Shown one piece after another: positions 1-10,500 of a DNA stretch of 64,000 nt. Under the pieces are notes generated by a model. That model ran no database searches. It was not told where the DNA came from and worked only from the letters and a program-made list of their open reading frames with translations. The translations under genes were made by a program, and so were the position numbers. The DNA comes from Mucilaginibacter segetis (GTDB taxonomy: Bacteria > Bacteroidota > Bacteroidia > Sphingobacteriales > Sphingobacteriaceae): positions 1,364,001 to 1,428,000 of the forward strand of contig NZ_JAEHFW010000001.1 in the NCBI RefSeq assembly GCF_016522075.1. Reading direction: 5' to 3'. The stretch's first letter is position 1. Every line of letters begins with the position of its first letter.

Positions 1-126
1 AACAAATGACATTCACCTATAAACATAGTGTATATTAAAAAAAAATCTGGGCGTGGTTAAGGAAAGATAATTTAATCTTAATGTCTCTATGACTAATACA
101 ATGTCAAAATACCAAATTCAGCTGAG

Positions 127-315
127 ATGAAAAATGTAATGGGTGGACTTTATAATCCTAATTGCGTTACAGATAATCCTACTGACGATTGGAGTTGCTG
201 CAAAGGATCTTATGTAATGCACATTGGTTCAACAGACTGTCAAACAGCAAGTACAACATGTGGTACAGGAATGATCACAAATGATCCATCGCGGTGTGAT
301 GTAAACACTCTTTAA
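127..315 (+). CDS. Cysteine-rich peptide precursor with Gly-Gly leader end
   Basis: Short precursor, probably cut after Gly-Gly and exported by the C39-domain ABC transporter at 1631. From this start the residues before the cut are MKNVMGG; the open frame continues upstream to a stop at 94-96 and reads SAEMKNVMGG, which matches the end of Bacteroidota double-glycine leaders (S-x-E-M-K-x-V-x-G-G). The core after GG is about 55 residues with six cysteines, one pair adjacent (SCC), consistent with three disulfides. No ATG, GTG or TTG lies in frame between 97 and 126, so the only in-frame starts leave a very short leader; ATG codons at 89 and 101 lie one frame away. A one-base loss near 117-118 would explain this. 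The gene's existence is well supported by context; start and activity are inference. Confidence 0.62.
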   Translation: MKNVMGGLYNPNCVTDNPTDDWSCCKGSYVMHIGSTDCQTASTTCGTGMITNDPSRCDVNTL

Positions 316-329
316 ATAATTATAAATAT

Positions 330-373
330 ATAACGAGATCGGTAATGTCGATCTCGTTATATAAAAGTTTTTT
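330..373 (+). terminator. Hairpin terminator after the peptide gene
   Basis: Perfect 11-base arms at 330-340 and 350-360 (ATAACGAGATC and its complement) with a 9-base loop, followed after a short A-rich stretch by six T at 368-373. It lies between the peptide stop and the ATG of the thioredoxin lipoprotein, so it would let the peptide be transcribed more strongly than the export genes. Confidence 0.7.
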
Positions 374-1526
374 ATGAAATACTATATACCATTTTTGCTT
401 ATCTGTTTACTATTTACATCCTGTAAGCACAGAGCACGTATAACTGTGAGTGGATATTTGGATAGTGCTGATGGTACGATAATACGTATTACAAATATAG
501 CTAACAACATGGTATTCGATTCTGTTAAATTGAACAACAATCATTTTGTGCTAAAAACCAAACTGCCCAATTCCGGATTTTATTACCTGGATTTTGAAAG
601 CCCGGTAATAAACAGGCAGGCATGGTCGCATTCATGCCTTTTGTATGCAGAAGATAATGCGAAGTACGTATTTTCCGCAAGCGGCCCGAATGATATTCTG
701 TATAACCAATATAAAATCGCATCAAGCTCAACAGACCAGAAAAAAATTGATGAACTAAGGATGTTGGAGCAAGCATTAAAATATAAATTCAGGCAAAAGA
801 AAAATAAGCTTAAAATTAACAGCCAAAATTTTTTAAACAAGAGTCAAATCAATCTTTATAAGATTTACTCTGATTCTTTAATAATTACCGACTCACTGAT
901 TATTGCTGAAGATATGCGTCTCAGGCGGTCATTTATAGCTGCAAACAAAGCAACATTTTATACACCTTATTTAATTAATCAGGCAGCTGATTTATTTGAA
1001 AATTATGATTTTTATAAAAACGTACTTGGCAATTTAAATGAGAAGATTAAAGAAAGTTCTTATACAAAAGAAGCTGAAGAACGCTTAAAAGCTGTTACCA
1101 AATTGTATAAAGGCGCAAAAGTGCCGGAAATAGCGGGACAAGATATTAAAAGGCAGGAATATCAAAACAGATTACAGTAAAAATCAGTATACACTGATCA
1201 ACTTTTGGGCATCATACTGCGTGCCTTGCCGGCAGGAAAATGCAGACTTACGCCAACTTTACGATAAGTATAAAAACAAAGGTTTTAATATAGTATCAAT
1301 ATCTATTGATGAAAATAAGGATTATTGGAGGCAGGCATCCAGGCAAGATTCGATCCCATGGTTAAACATAGCGGAACTTACAGAACAGCAAGGTTCAAAA
1401 AATATTAAAAATTTTGCAGTTAAAATTATCCCAAGTAACTACCTGATAGACAGTAAGGGACGAATAATAGCCAAGGATGTTAGCTTTACGGATTTAAAAA
1501 AGCAAGTGTCTGAAAATATAGAGTGA
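374..1526 (+). pseudogene. TlpA-family thioredoxin lipoprotein (DUF4369), frameshifted
   Basis: Lipoprotein thiol-disulfide protein expected to be anchored facing the periplasm, here split over two frames. The first part (374-1180) has a signal peptide with lipobox LFTSC (Cys17) and a DUF4369-type beta domain, then helices. The second part continues in another frame and carries the thioredoxin active site: the frame-corrected text reads LINFWASYCVPCRQE, a CxxC site, followed by FNIVSISID and the cis-Pro region KIIPSNYL. The frames join without loss if one A is removed from the AAAA run at 1148-1151, giving IKGRNIKTDYSKNQYTL and a protein of about 383 residues, normal for the family. Its place between a cysteine-rich peptide and its exporter suggests a role in peptide disulfides. 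It could be a real pseudogene, a sequencing indel, or a slippage site. Confidence 0.8.
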
Positions 1527-1630
1527 TGAACTTTATTATGATGTGAGGTCGCAATCAATTTTATTCCGCCATTAATTATAGATATTTATTCCTATTTTTA
1601 ATGAACTATAAAAATACATATACCCTATAA

Positions 1631-3808
1631 ATGCCTTTTCCTTTTTATAAACAACCCGATCAAATGGACTGCGGCCCCACCTGCCTGCGCATGGTGGCTA
1701 AGCATTACGGGCGCAATTTCAAAGTGCAAACCCTGCGCGAACTTTGCGAGATCAACCGCGAAGGGGTATCCCTGTTAGGTATCAGCGATGCTTCCGAAAA
1801 AATAGGTTTTCGCTCATTAGGTGCCAAATTAAGTTTAAGCGATCTTAAAGAAGCTGAACTGCCCTGCATTTTGCATTGGCGCCAAAACCATTTTGTGGTG
1901 CTTTATAAGATCAGCAATAGGAAATACTATATCGCCGATCCGGGTAAGGGGCTTGTTAAGCTGGATGAGCAGGACTTTGTACGTAGCTGGCTCGCTGATT
2001 CCGAAAATGCCGAAGGTATTGCCTTACTGTTAAGCCCAACACCCTATTTTTATGAACAGGAAGATGAAAAAGGCACGGATGTTAGCTGGGGCTTTTTGCT
2101 CCGTTACCTCATTACCTACCGTCAGTTAGTTTTACAATTGCTGTTTGGTTTGGGTATTGGTACACTGCTGCAACTGGTGGCACCGTTTCTTACACAGTCG
2201 GTGGTGGATATTGGTATTAACACACGTAACCTGAATTTTATATACATCGTTATTATAGCGCAGGCCGCGCTCATAATAGGGCGGGTAAGTGTGGATTTTA
2301 TAAGATCGTGGATATTACTGCACATCAGTACCCGTATAAATATATCCATCCTTACGGATTTCCTTATCAAGCTGATGAAACTCCCCATGAGTTTCTTTGA
2401 TACAAAAATGACGGGCGATATTATGCAGCGCATGAATGATCAGCGTCGTATCGAAAGTTTCTTAACAGGATCTACCCTAAGTACCTTGTTCTCTATGCTT
2501 AACCTGGTGGTATTCTCTGTAGTGCTGGCTTATTATAATGCTACCATATTTTTTGTGTATGTGGTAAGCAGTGTTTTATACCTCGGCTGGATATTCATAT
2601 TCCTTAAACGCAGGCGCGAGCTTAATTATAAAAGTTTCGAGATATCATCCAAAAATCAGAGTAGTATTGTACAGTTAGTAACCGGTATGCAGGAAATAAA
2701 ACTGAATAACTGTGAGCAGCAAAAAAGATGGGAGTGGGAGCACCTGCAGGCGCGGTTATTTAAGTTTCAGGTAAAGAATCTGGCACTTAGCCAGTACCAG
2801 CAGGGCGGTTCCACTTTTATTAACGAATCTACCAACTTGCTTATCACCTTTATTAGCGCCAAAGCAGTTATAGACGGGCAGCTTACTTTGGGTGGAATGA
2901 TAGCCGTACAATATATTATAGGGCAGCTTAACGCCCCTATACAGCAATTTTTAGGTTTTATACAAGGCTTTCAGGATGCTAAGATAAGCTTAGAGCGTTT
3001 AAATGAGATACACCAAATGGACGATGAGGAGCCTGTTGATAAGGAATACAACCATACTTTGCCAAAAAACCTTAGCTTAAGTTTAAATAATTTAACCTTC
3101 CGCTACCCGGGTGCAGGCAATGAACCTGTGTTGCAAAATATTGATCTGCTGATACCTGAAGGTAAAACCACGGCTATTGTAGGCATGAGCGGCAGTGGTA
3201 AAACAACTATATTAAAATTGCTGCTACGATTTTACGAACCGGAAAAAGGAGATATTAAAATTGGTTCGCAATCGTTAAATAATATCAGCTTTAAAACATG
3301 GCGTGGGCATTGCGGGGTAGTTATGCAGGACGGGTTTATCTTTTCGGAATCTATAGAACGCAATATATCTGTAGGCGACGATTATCCTGACAAGGAAAAA
3401 TTAAGACATGCTATTAAAGTAGCCAATATCCAGGATTTTATTGATAGTTTGCCACTGGGATTAAAAACCAAAATAGGCGCCGAAGGTAACGGGATAAGTC
3501 AGGGGCAGCGTCAGCGATTGCTGATAGCCCGGGCGGTTTATAAAGATCCGGAATATATCTTTTTTGACGAGGCTACCAATGCGTTGGATGCCAATAACGA
3601 AAGGGTGATCATGAACAATATGAAGGAGTTTTTTACCGGGCGTACAGTAGTAATTGTGGCACACCGTTTAAGTACGGTAAGTAATGCCGATAATATTATT
3701 GTGTTGGATAAAGGCCATATTATTGAGCAGGGAACCCACCAGCAGTTAACCGCCATAAAAGGCAATTACTATGAGTTAGTAAAAAATCAGTTAGAACTTG
3801 GAACCTGA
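1631..3808 (+). CDS. Peptidase-containing ABC exporter (C39 domain)
   Basis: Inner membrane transporter of the PCAT/bacteriocin-exporter type: it removes a double-glycine leader and exports the peptide using ATP. Residues 1-135 are a C39 cysteine protease with Gln8, Cys14 (QMDCGPTC), His87 (NHFVV) and Asp103 (ADPG). Residues 155-450 form the membrane domain. The nucleotide-binding domain has Walker A 518-525 (GMSGSGKT), signature 622-626 (ISQGQ, a variant of LSGGQ), Walker B ending FFDE at 647 and switch His678. Length 725 is normal. The gene lies 26 bases before the HlyD-like adaptor, and the probable substrate is the peptide at 127. All catalytic residues of both halves are present, so it looks functional. 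Confidence 0.95.
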   Translation: MPFPFYKQPDQMDCGPTCLRMVAKHYGRNFKVQTLRELCEINREGVSLLGISDASEKIGFRSLGAKLSLSDLKEAELPCILHWRQNHFVVLYKISNRKYYIADPGKGLVKLDEQDFVRSWLADSENAEGIALLLSPTPYFYEQEDEKGTDVSWGFLLRYLITYRQLVLQLLFGLGIGTLLQLVAPFLTQSVVDIGINTRNLNFIYIVIIAQAALIIGRVSVDFIRSWILLHISTRINISILTDFLIKLMKLPMSFFDTKMTGDIMQRMNDQRRIESFLTGSTLSTLFSMLNLVVFSVVLAYYNATIFFVYVVSSVLYLGWIFIFLKRRRELNYKSFEISSKNQSSIVQLVTGMQEIKLNNCEQQKRWEWEHLQARLFKFQVKNLALSQYQQGGSTFINESTNLLITFISAKAVIDGQLTLGGMIAVQYIIGQLNAPIQQFLGFIQGFQDAKISLERLNEIHQMDDEEPVDKEYNHTLPKNLSLSLNNLTFRYPGAGNEPVLQNIDLLIPEGKTTAIVGMSGSGKTTILKLLLRFYEPEKGDIKIGSQSLNNISFKTWRGHCGVVMQDGFIFSESIERNISVGDDYPDKEKLRHAIKVANIQDFIDSLPLGLKTKIGAEGNGISQGQRQRLLIARAVYKDPEYIFFDEATNALDANNERVIMNNMKEFFTGRTVVIVAHRLSTVSNADNIIVLDKGHIIEQGTHQQLTAIKGNYYELVKNQLELGT

Positions 3809-3834
3809 TTTAAGAAAATGAAAATTAATTAATT

Positions 3835-5136
3835 ATGCCCAGTACTTATACAGAGATACATGCCGAAACCCGGCATACCGACGATGTGCAGGATATTATT
3901 ACGTCTGTACCATCATGGATACTGCGTTGGGGTATCACCCTGTTTTTTTGTATTCTGATGTTATTGGTGGCTCTTTCTGCATTTATCAGATATCCGGATA
4001 TTATTAAAACCCAGTTAAAAATTACATCGCCTAATGTGGCTAAACCTGTGGTGCCAAAAATAACCGGGAAGTTGGTTAAATTATTGGTAAAGAACGATCA
4101 GGAAGTTGTGGCGGATCAGCCATTGGCTTATATAGAAAGTACCGCCGATCATAGTAAGGTTTTAGCCTTACTAACTAACTTAAAAAAAGTACAAAAGCAA
4201 TTGTCTCTTAATCAGCCGGTTAATAGCAATCTGTTTAATAATACAGCAAATACTCAGTTAGGCGAATTACAGGCGGCTTACCAGTCTTTCGCGCAGGCAT
4301 ATATCAGTTATAAGTCGACTGTAGAAGACGGTTTTTTGTTGAAAAAAAGAGCTTATCTGCAAAAAGATATTACCAGTTTAAATGAGCAGGCCGGTCAGCT
4401 TAAGGCGGAAAAATCTTTACAGCAGCAAGATCTGAAACTGGCCGAGGATGAGTACGCCATGCACCAAAAACTGGCTAAGGCCAAAGTGGAAACACCTGCC
4501 GAGCTGCGCCAGCAGGAAAGTAAATACCTTTCCAAAAAGTCGCCGTTGATACAAACCGATGCTTCGCTGATATCCGCTAACGCTAATTTATTAGCCAAAC
4601 AAAAAGAGATACTGGAACTGGATAATCAGATATTGGAAGAAAAGGCGGGATTTGCACAGGCGCTAAACAGTTTAATAAGCCAGATGGAAGACTGGGAGAA
4701 CAAATATATACTTAGCGCCTCGCAGGCAGGTAAAGTATCTTTCGCAGGTATTGTACAACAAAACCAGGTAGTGTCACCGGGGCAGGAGGTTTTCTATATC
4801 AATTCGGGTAATGATAAGTTTTTTGGCGAGATGACCATTCCGCAGGATAATTTGGGAAAGGTAAAGAAGGGGCAGGAGGTGCTGATCAAACTGAAAAGTT
4901 ATCCGTTTGAGGAATACGGTATGTTACGTGGCCGCATCAGTTACATTGCAGATGTGCCTTATCGGGACAGTATATTTATTTCGAGGGTTGATTTCCGGTC
5001 GAACAGTCTTTCCGATCTTAAAAAGCCTGTTCATTTAAAACAGGGGATGGTGGCTAATGCCGAAATCGTAACGGAAGACGCTACCATACTGCAGCGTCTT
5101 ACCCGGAATGTTACTAAAGCCATAAGCAGTAATTGA
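3835..5136 (+). CDS. HlyD-family secretion adaptor
   Basis: Membrane fusion protein that would link the ABC exporter to an outer membrane channel. It has a cytosolic N-terminus, one membrane segment at about 30-50, a lipoyl-like half (ITGKLVKLLVKNDQEVV), a long Ala/Gln/Lys-rich helical hairpin at roughly 105-290, then the second lipoyl half (GKVSFAGIVQQNQVVSPGQ) and a beta-barrel tail. The 433 residues fit the family. It is cotranscribed with the exporter (26-base gap). No outer membrane TolC homologue is nearby, so that partner must be encoded elsewhere. Its stop codon directly abuts the stop of the opposing phosphatase gene. Confidence 0.92.
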   Translation: MPSTYTEIHAETRHTDDVQDIITSVPSWILRWGITLFFCILMLLVALSAFIRYPDIIKTQLKITSPNVAKPVVPKITGKLVKLLVKNDQEVVADQPLAYIESTADHSKVLALLTNLKKVQKQLSLNQPVNSNLFNNTANTQLGELQAAYQSFAQAYISYKSTVEDGFLLKKRAYLQKDITSLNEQAGQLKAEKSLQQQDLKLAEDEYAMHQKLAKAKVETPAELRQQESKYLSKKSPLIQTDASLISANANLLAKQKEILELDNQILEEKAGFAQALNSLISQMEDWENKYILSASQAGKVSFAGIVQQNQVVSPGQEVFYINSGNDKFFGEMTIPQDNLGKVKKGQEVLIKLKSYPFEEYGMLRGRISYIADVPYRDSIFISRVDFRSNSLSDLKKPVHLKQGMVANAEIVTEDATILQRLTRNVTKAISSN

Positions 5137-5952
5137 TCATAACTGCTTTACAAAGGCAAAACCTGCTACACCATTGCTATAGGTGGGCATTATCAGGCTG
5201 TTTCTGACGGAGTTGTTTTTATGGAAAAGTTTGTTCCGGAACAACGGATATATTAGGTAAGCCGCCTTTGTGGATATAATGCCAAAACCTGCTCCCGCTA
5301 TTACATCACTGAACCAATGGTCGCGGTTATAAACCCGTAGTATCGCCGTAGCGGTTGCAAATGAATAACCTGCCACACCATACCAAATGGATTTTTCACT
5401 GTATTCCTGTGCCATAAATTCTGCAGCGGCAAACGCATTGCCGGTGTGTCCGGACGGGAACGAGAACCTGTCAGAACCATCTGGACGTAACCGGTTGGTG
5501 GCATGTTTTAAAGAAAAAACGGTTAAACCCATTATCCCTTCGGACATGCCCAACAATATCGTTCTGTCGATAAAAGAATTTTTACCCTGTACTCCTGCAA
5601 TGTTCAATCCGTAAACCATTACTACCGGCGCATACTGCAAATAATTTTCAATATGATTGTTGAAATTCGGGTGATCTTTTATCAAATCATTATAAACATT
5701 ATAATCAACCTGTCTTATTCCTTTTACTTTAAAAGATAGTGCGCCATACGTTATAAAAGCCGCCGGTGGAATAAAAGAGTAAATGCTGGATTTGGAATGA
5801 GGAATGGCATCCGGAAATGCGAATATATTGGTTGAATACTGATTTACCGTATCTGATATTTGCGCATTGGCTGTAACGCTGATAATACTTAGTAAAATAA
5901 AAATGATCTTTTTCAAAGTACAGTGGGAAAGTAAATATAGTGTTGAAAACAA
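5137..5952 (-). CDS. PAP2-family membrane-associated phosphatase
   Basis: Acid phosphatase of the PAP2 superfamily, probably acting on lipid phosphates such as undecaprenyl or phosphatidylglycerol phosphate outside the cytoplasm. All three motifs are present: K-x6-RP (KHATNRLRP), PSGH, and R-x5-H-x3-D (RVYNRDHWFSD). A signal peptide ends near SVTANAQ. The ATG at 5952 leaves twelve extra residues before a classic signal start; a TTG at 5916 would give MKKIIFILL and is an alternative start. It converges on the HlyD gene with no spacer. The exact substrate cannot be told from sequence. Confidence 0.88.
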   Translation of the reverse strand: MFSTLYLLSHCTLKKIIFILLSIISVTANAQISDTVNQYSTNIFAFPDAIPHSKSSIYSFIPPAAFITYGALSFKVKGIRQVDYNVYNDLIKDHPNFNNHIENYLQYAPVVMVYGLNIAGVQGKNSFIDRTILLGMSEGIMGLTVFSLKHATNRLRPDGSDRFSFPSGHTGNAFAAAEFMAQEYSEKSIWYGVAGYSFATATAILRVYNRDHWFSDVIAGAGFGIISTKAAYLIYPLFRNKLFHKNNSVRNSLIMPTYSNGVAGFAFVKQL

Positions 5953-6144
5953 CCGCTATTTACTAATAAATTCTGTAGAAAGTTTGAATTAACAAAATAA
6001 TTGATGGGGCAGGATAGTGCGATATCATTCAAAAAAATTCTTTAATACACAAGTATCTAAATGGCTAATTACAAAAAAAAATAAATTAAAGCGTTGTTTT
6101 TCTGTTAGTTATTCGTAAATTCAAACAACCAAAATACCGACATT

Positions 6145-6579
6145 ATGAAGTGCGTAAAACATATCCTTGCCCGTAAGGGGAGCACGGTTATCACTGTATC
6201 TGCTGATACTACCGTATTTACTGTTTTAAAACTTATGGCAGATAACAATATCGGATCTGTTGTGGTAACTAATAACGGCAAATATATGGGTTTGGTTACC
6301 GAAAGGGATTATGCACGTAAAGTGATATTAATGGGCAAACATTCAGGTGAGACCACCGTGAGCGAAATTATGAGCGACAATTGCCCTAAAATATCTCCCG
6401 ATATCTCTGTTGATGAATGTATGCGTGTAATGAGTGAAAAGAATGTACGTTATTTACCAGTATTTAACAACAGCGACGATTTGTCTGGAATTATCTCTAT
6501 CAATGACGTAGTTTATGAGACCATACACTCTCAAAAAGAAACTATAGAACAACTACATAGTTATATACAATCTACATGA
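6145..6579 (+). CDS. CBS-pair domain protein
   Basis: Protein of 144 residues made of two CBS motifs and little else (about 8-60 and 75-130). CBS pairs bind adenosyl ligands such as AMP, ATP or S-adenosylmethionine and switch partner proteins. Visible marks are TVFTVLKLMADNNIGSVVV with LVTERDYARKV in the first repeat, and VDECMRVMSEKNVRYLPVF with GIISINDVV in the second. It stands alone, with a 192-base AT-rich gap before it and a convergent hydrolase after it. The partner protein is unknown. Confidence 0.88.
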   Translation: MKCVKHILARKGSTVITVSADTTVFTVLKLMADNNIGSVVVTNNGKYMGLVTERDYARKVILMGKHSGETTVSEIMSDNCPKISPDISVDECMRVMSEKNVRYLPVFNNSDDLSGIISINDVVYETIHSQKETIEQLHSYIQST

Positions 6580-6587
6580 AAAGCCAT

Positions 6588-7409
6588 TTACACTTCAGTT
6601 TTTTCCTGATTTCTGTCCAAAAATTCTTCTATTATCTGTATGCTATACTCCTGATTCCATGTACCGTTACTGATGGCTTCTGCAGTACCTAAAAACTCGC
6701 CATGCGTACCCGGTAATATTACTAACTCACAATTTGGTATCATGCGATACATTTTTACCGCATGCTCCACACTCCCTACATCCTGAGTAGCATTTATTAC
6801 CAATGCCGGAGCTTTAATTGACCGCATTTGCGCATCACTCCAATCCGTAAATCCTTTTAATAATTTAACATCTTTGTTAAACATGTTTATTAAGCCCTCT
6901 TCGCTGTTATTGGCTTTTAAATAGCCCTTTTGTAAAACCTCCGGCATATTATTTATGGTGACATGATCAAATCCTTCCCAAAATTGGGGTGGAGCGGCAT
7001 CTCTTTTATAAAATGTTGAGGCCAAAATCATTTTATTGATGACATGGGGAAATCGTAAAGCAATTTCTATAAGCGTATGCCCGCCATTGCTGTATCCCAA
7101 AAAATCTGCGTTTGAAATTTTAAGGTCATTTAACAGTACCGCTATATCATCCGCATTCTGGCCGAACGACAGATCGGTCTGGCGGTCATTTGTATGCCCA
7201 TGTGCTTGTAATTCCATAGCTATTATTTGCCGCGTTTTTGCCAATAGTGGAATAATACGGCCAAATGAAGTTTCTATAGTTGATCCGCCCCCATGGATCA
7301 ACACCAGTGGTTTTCCTGTTCCGTAAACTTCATAATACATTTTTAATCCGTTTACTTCTGTGTATCCGTTTTTAAAATTGATGATATTTTCCATTCTATG
7401 TCGTATCAA
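6588..7409 (-). CDS. Alpha/beta hydrolase
   Basis: Serine hydrolase of the alpha/beta fold, cytoplasmic, no signal peptide. The oxyanion strand reads LIHGGGST, the nucleophile elbow is GYSNGG (Ser), the acid is probably Asp in NATQDVGS and the general base His in PGTHGEF near the C-terminus, so the triad is complete. At 273 residues it resembles esterases and haloperoxidase-like enzymes. A second ATG at 7394 (MENIINFKNGY) is an equally good start. It converges on the CBS protein with an 8-base gap. The substrate is unknown. Confidence 0.85.
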   Translation of the reverse strand: MIRHRMENIINFKNGYTEVNGLKMYYEVYGTGKPLVLIHGGGSTIETSFGRIIPLLAKTRQIIAMELQAHGHTNDRQTDLSFGQNADDIAVLLNDLKISNADFLGYSNGGHTLIEIALRFPHVINKMILASTFYKRDAAPPQFWEGFDHVTINNMPEVLQKGYLKANNSEEGLINMFNKDVKLLKGFTDWSDAQMRSIKAPALVINATQDVGSVEHAVKMYRMIPNCELVILPGTHGEFLGTAEAISNGTWNQEYSIQIIEEFLDRNQEKTEV

Positions 7410-7511
7410 ATCCAGTTATAAATATAAAAAATATGCAGTCAGGATACTGCAAGTCATAAATAATTATAGCAGCAAACCTCCCGAAAAGCATTTTAATACC
7501 TGTACTAAACC

Positions 7512-7540
7512 ATAGTGTACTACTATGTAAGTATAGTGTA
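7512..7540 (+). promoter_or_regulatory. Direct repeat upstream of susC, candidate HTCS site
   Basis: ATAGTGTA occurs at 7512-7519 and again at 7533-7540, 21 bases apart (two helical turns), about 60-90 bases before the SusC start. The first copy also lies in a small dyad, CATAGT-N5-ACTATG. AraC-type domains such as the one ending the HTCS at 16278 usually bind direct repeats on one face of the helix, so this is a plausible operator; the assignment is inference. Confidence 0.4.
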
Positions 7541-7599
7541 ATTACATAAAATACCTGTAGCCTAATATTGTCCTCATTAAATAAACCAATTAATAAATT

Positions 7600-10500
7600 A
7601 TGAGGACAACTTTTTACACAAAACTAATGTGTGTGATCTTCCTTTGCATGAGCGCGGTTACAGCGTTTGCTCAGCAAAAGCAGGTTACCGGTGTAGTAAC
7701 CGATCAGCAAGGGATAACCTTACCCGGTGTTACTATAGCAGTTAAAGGCACATCTGTACGGGCAGTAACAGATGTTAAGGGCAAATTTTCTATAGAGTTA
7801 CCTTCCCCGCAGGGCACACTGGTATTTTCATTTATCGGTATGCAGCAGCGCGAGGTTACCGTAGGGCCGGCCCAAACCCATGTTGACGTGGTCTTACAGA
7901 ACGCCATCCGCGATTTGAACGATGTGGTAGTGGTAGGTTATGGTACAACCAAAAAGAGTGATGTTACCGGCTCGGTGGGTTCCATTAAAGGGAGCGACCT
8001 TAACCGTACGCCATCAGGTAATGTTGACCAGTTACTGCAGGGTAAAATTCCGGGCGTAAGGGTTATCTCAACTTCGGGCCAGCCCGGGGCAGGGGCTACC
8101 ATACGTGTAAGAGGGCTTGGTTCACGTGCGGATGCTAACGCGCTGGTGGTTATTGATGGTATTCCTTTGGGCGATGCCGGAAACATTAAACAAGTAAATC
8201 CGGATGATATTGAATCAATAGAGGTATTAAAAGACGCGTCTTCGGCAGCAATATATGGCTCCAGGGGTGCAAATGGTGTAATATTAATTACAACCAAACG
8301 CGGTAAAACCGGTCAGGCACGTATCTCCTTCAATTCTTTAACAACGGTATCTACGCTAGGCAATAAACTGGATGTTTTCCATGACCCGGTTAATGAGGCG
8401 GTAATTAGTAACGAAGCGCGGATCAATGGCGGCGTTGCACCACAGTTTGTAGGTCAGGAAATCGGCGGCACTTATTACCCGTCCGTGGCAGAATTGCGTG
8501 GTCTTGATCCCACAAAAGATCCATGGCCGTATAATACTGACTGGGCTAAACTGGTATACCGTAATCCTATATCACAGAGTTATACTTTATCTGCCGATGG
8601 CGGTACCGAAAAAACCAAGTATTCCGTTTCGGGCAATTATTATAACGAACAGGGACTTGCCATTAAAAACGGATATGAGAAATACAGCGGCCGTGTAAAT
8701 CTGGAGCAAAAGCTAAAGGATAACGTTACACTGGGTGTTAACGTGATATCAACCTGGACAAAAAATTACGGGCAGGGGCTTTCAGTAGATCGCAGTATCA
8801 TCTTCCCCGCTTTAAATCCGGATGGCAGCTACTTTCATATTGGCAGTAATGATTACGGCAACCCGCTTCAAATTGCCAATGAAGTATTAAATAAAAGCAA
8901 AACGCTTGATGTTTTATCTTCAGCCTATGTTAGCTGGGATATTATTAAACAGCTGAACTTTAAAACCCGTATCAGCAACGCTTACGGAAACTCTATAGGG
9001 GATAATTATCAGCCGCGTGATGCAACATCTTCCGGTTATCAGTTCCAGGGCTTAGGTACACTTAGTAACTATAACTCTAACCACCTTATAGTGGAGAATT
9101 TTTTAACCTATGATGATATCTTCGCTAAAGATCATCACCTGAATTTTGTTGCGGGTACAAGTTACGAAACCAGTACTGTGCGCACATCAAGCATACAGGG
9201 TCAGGGTTTTGTAAATGATATATTGAATGATGAGAATCTGGCGGGCGCAACCACGTATGTAGTTGCCAATAATTCAACAAAAACCGTTTTAGAATCATAC
9301 TACGGTCGTTTTAACTATACCTATAAAAATCGTTACCTGTTAACATTTACAGGCAGGGTTGATGGTTCATCAAAATTTGGTGAGAATAACAAATATGCGT
9401 TTTTCCCTACCGGCGCTCTGGCGTGGAAGGTAACTGAAGAATCATTCATGAGGAATATCCCGCAGATATCTGAATTAAAAGTAAGAGCCAGTTATGGTAT
9501 AGTTGGTAACCAGGGAATCTCTCCGTACCAATCACTATCCCTGTTAGGTAGTTATAAGTATTATACTGATGGTGGTTTCCAAACCGGTTACGGCCCGCCG
9601 TTCTTTAACGATGGATCGAACGTAAACGGCAAGGTGTTTAACGGCCTGGGTAATAAGAGCTTAAAATGGGAAACCACCCGTCAGCTTGATATTGGTTTAG
9701 ATCTGGGCTTGTTTAATCAGCGCGTAACCTTAACTGCCGATTATTACTATAAACATACTACCGATCTGTTACGCCTAAATCAGATAGCACTATCATCAGG
9801 TTACAGCGTAATACAAATAAACGATGGTACAATTGATAATAAAGGTTTTGAACTGGGCTTTAACGCGCAGATTTTGAACGGTGGTGTTGATTGGAGTGTT
9901 GGCGGTAACTTTGGACTGAATCGTAATAAAGTACTTCAAATTGGTGGAGGTAATGATATAGAAGCTGCTCAGGGCGATATCGAAGCCATCAGGGCGCCAC
10001 TTAATTATTATATAAACGGCCAGCCAGCACTTGTTTTTGTTGGTTACAAGTACGATGGTGTAATACAGGAAACGGGCGGTGTTTCATCGGTTGACGGTAC
10101 CGTTCAAAAAGCAGGCGACCTGAAATATATAGCAGGTGGCCCGCTGCCTGTTGGCCAAAACGGTGAGTACATTATAGGTAACCCTAATCCAAAATTCACT
10201 TACAGCTTTAACACCGCTTTAAGATACAAAAGGTTTGACTTATCGGCGCAGTTTTATGGCGTGTACGGTAACGACGTATTCAACTTTTCCAAGTTTACCC
10301 CAAGTGCACAATTGCAACGCTGGACACCCGACAACCCGACCAACCTGTATCCGAGTGTAAACTCAACTCGTGTAAACTACTCTTCTGACTGGTACGTTGA
10401 GGATGGTTCATTCCTGCGCATACAAAATGTTAACCTGGGATACACCTTAAAATCAGGATTAATCAAAGGGATATCAAACCTTCGTATTTATTTTTCGGGA

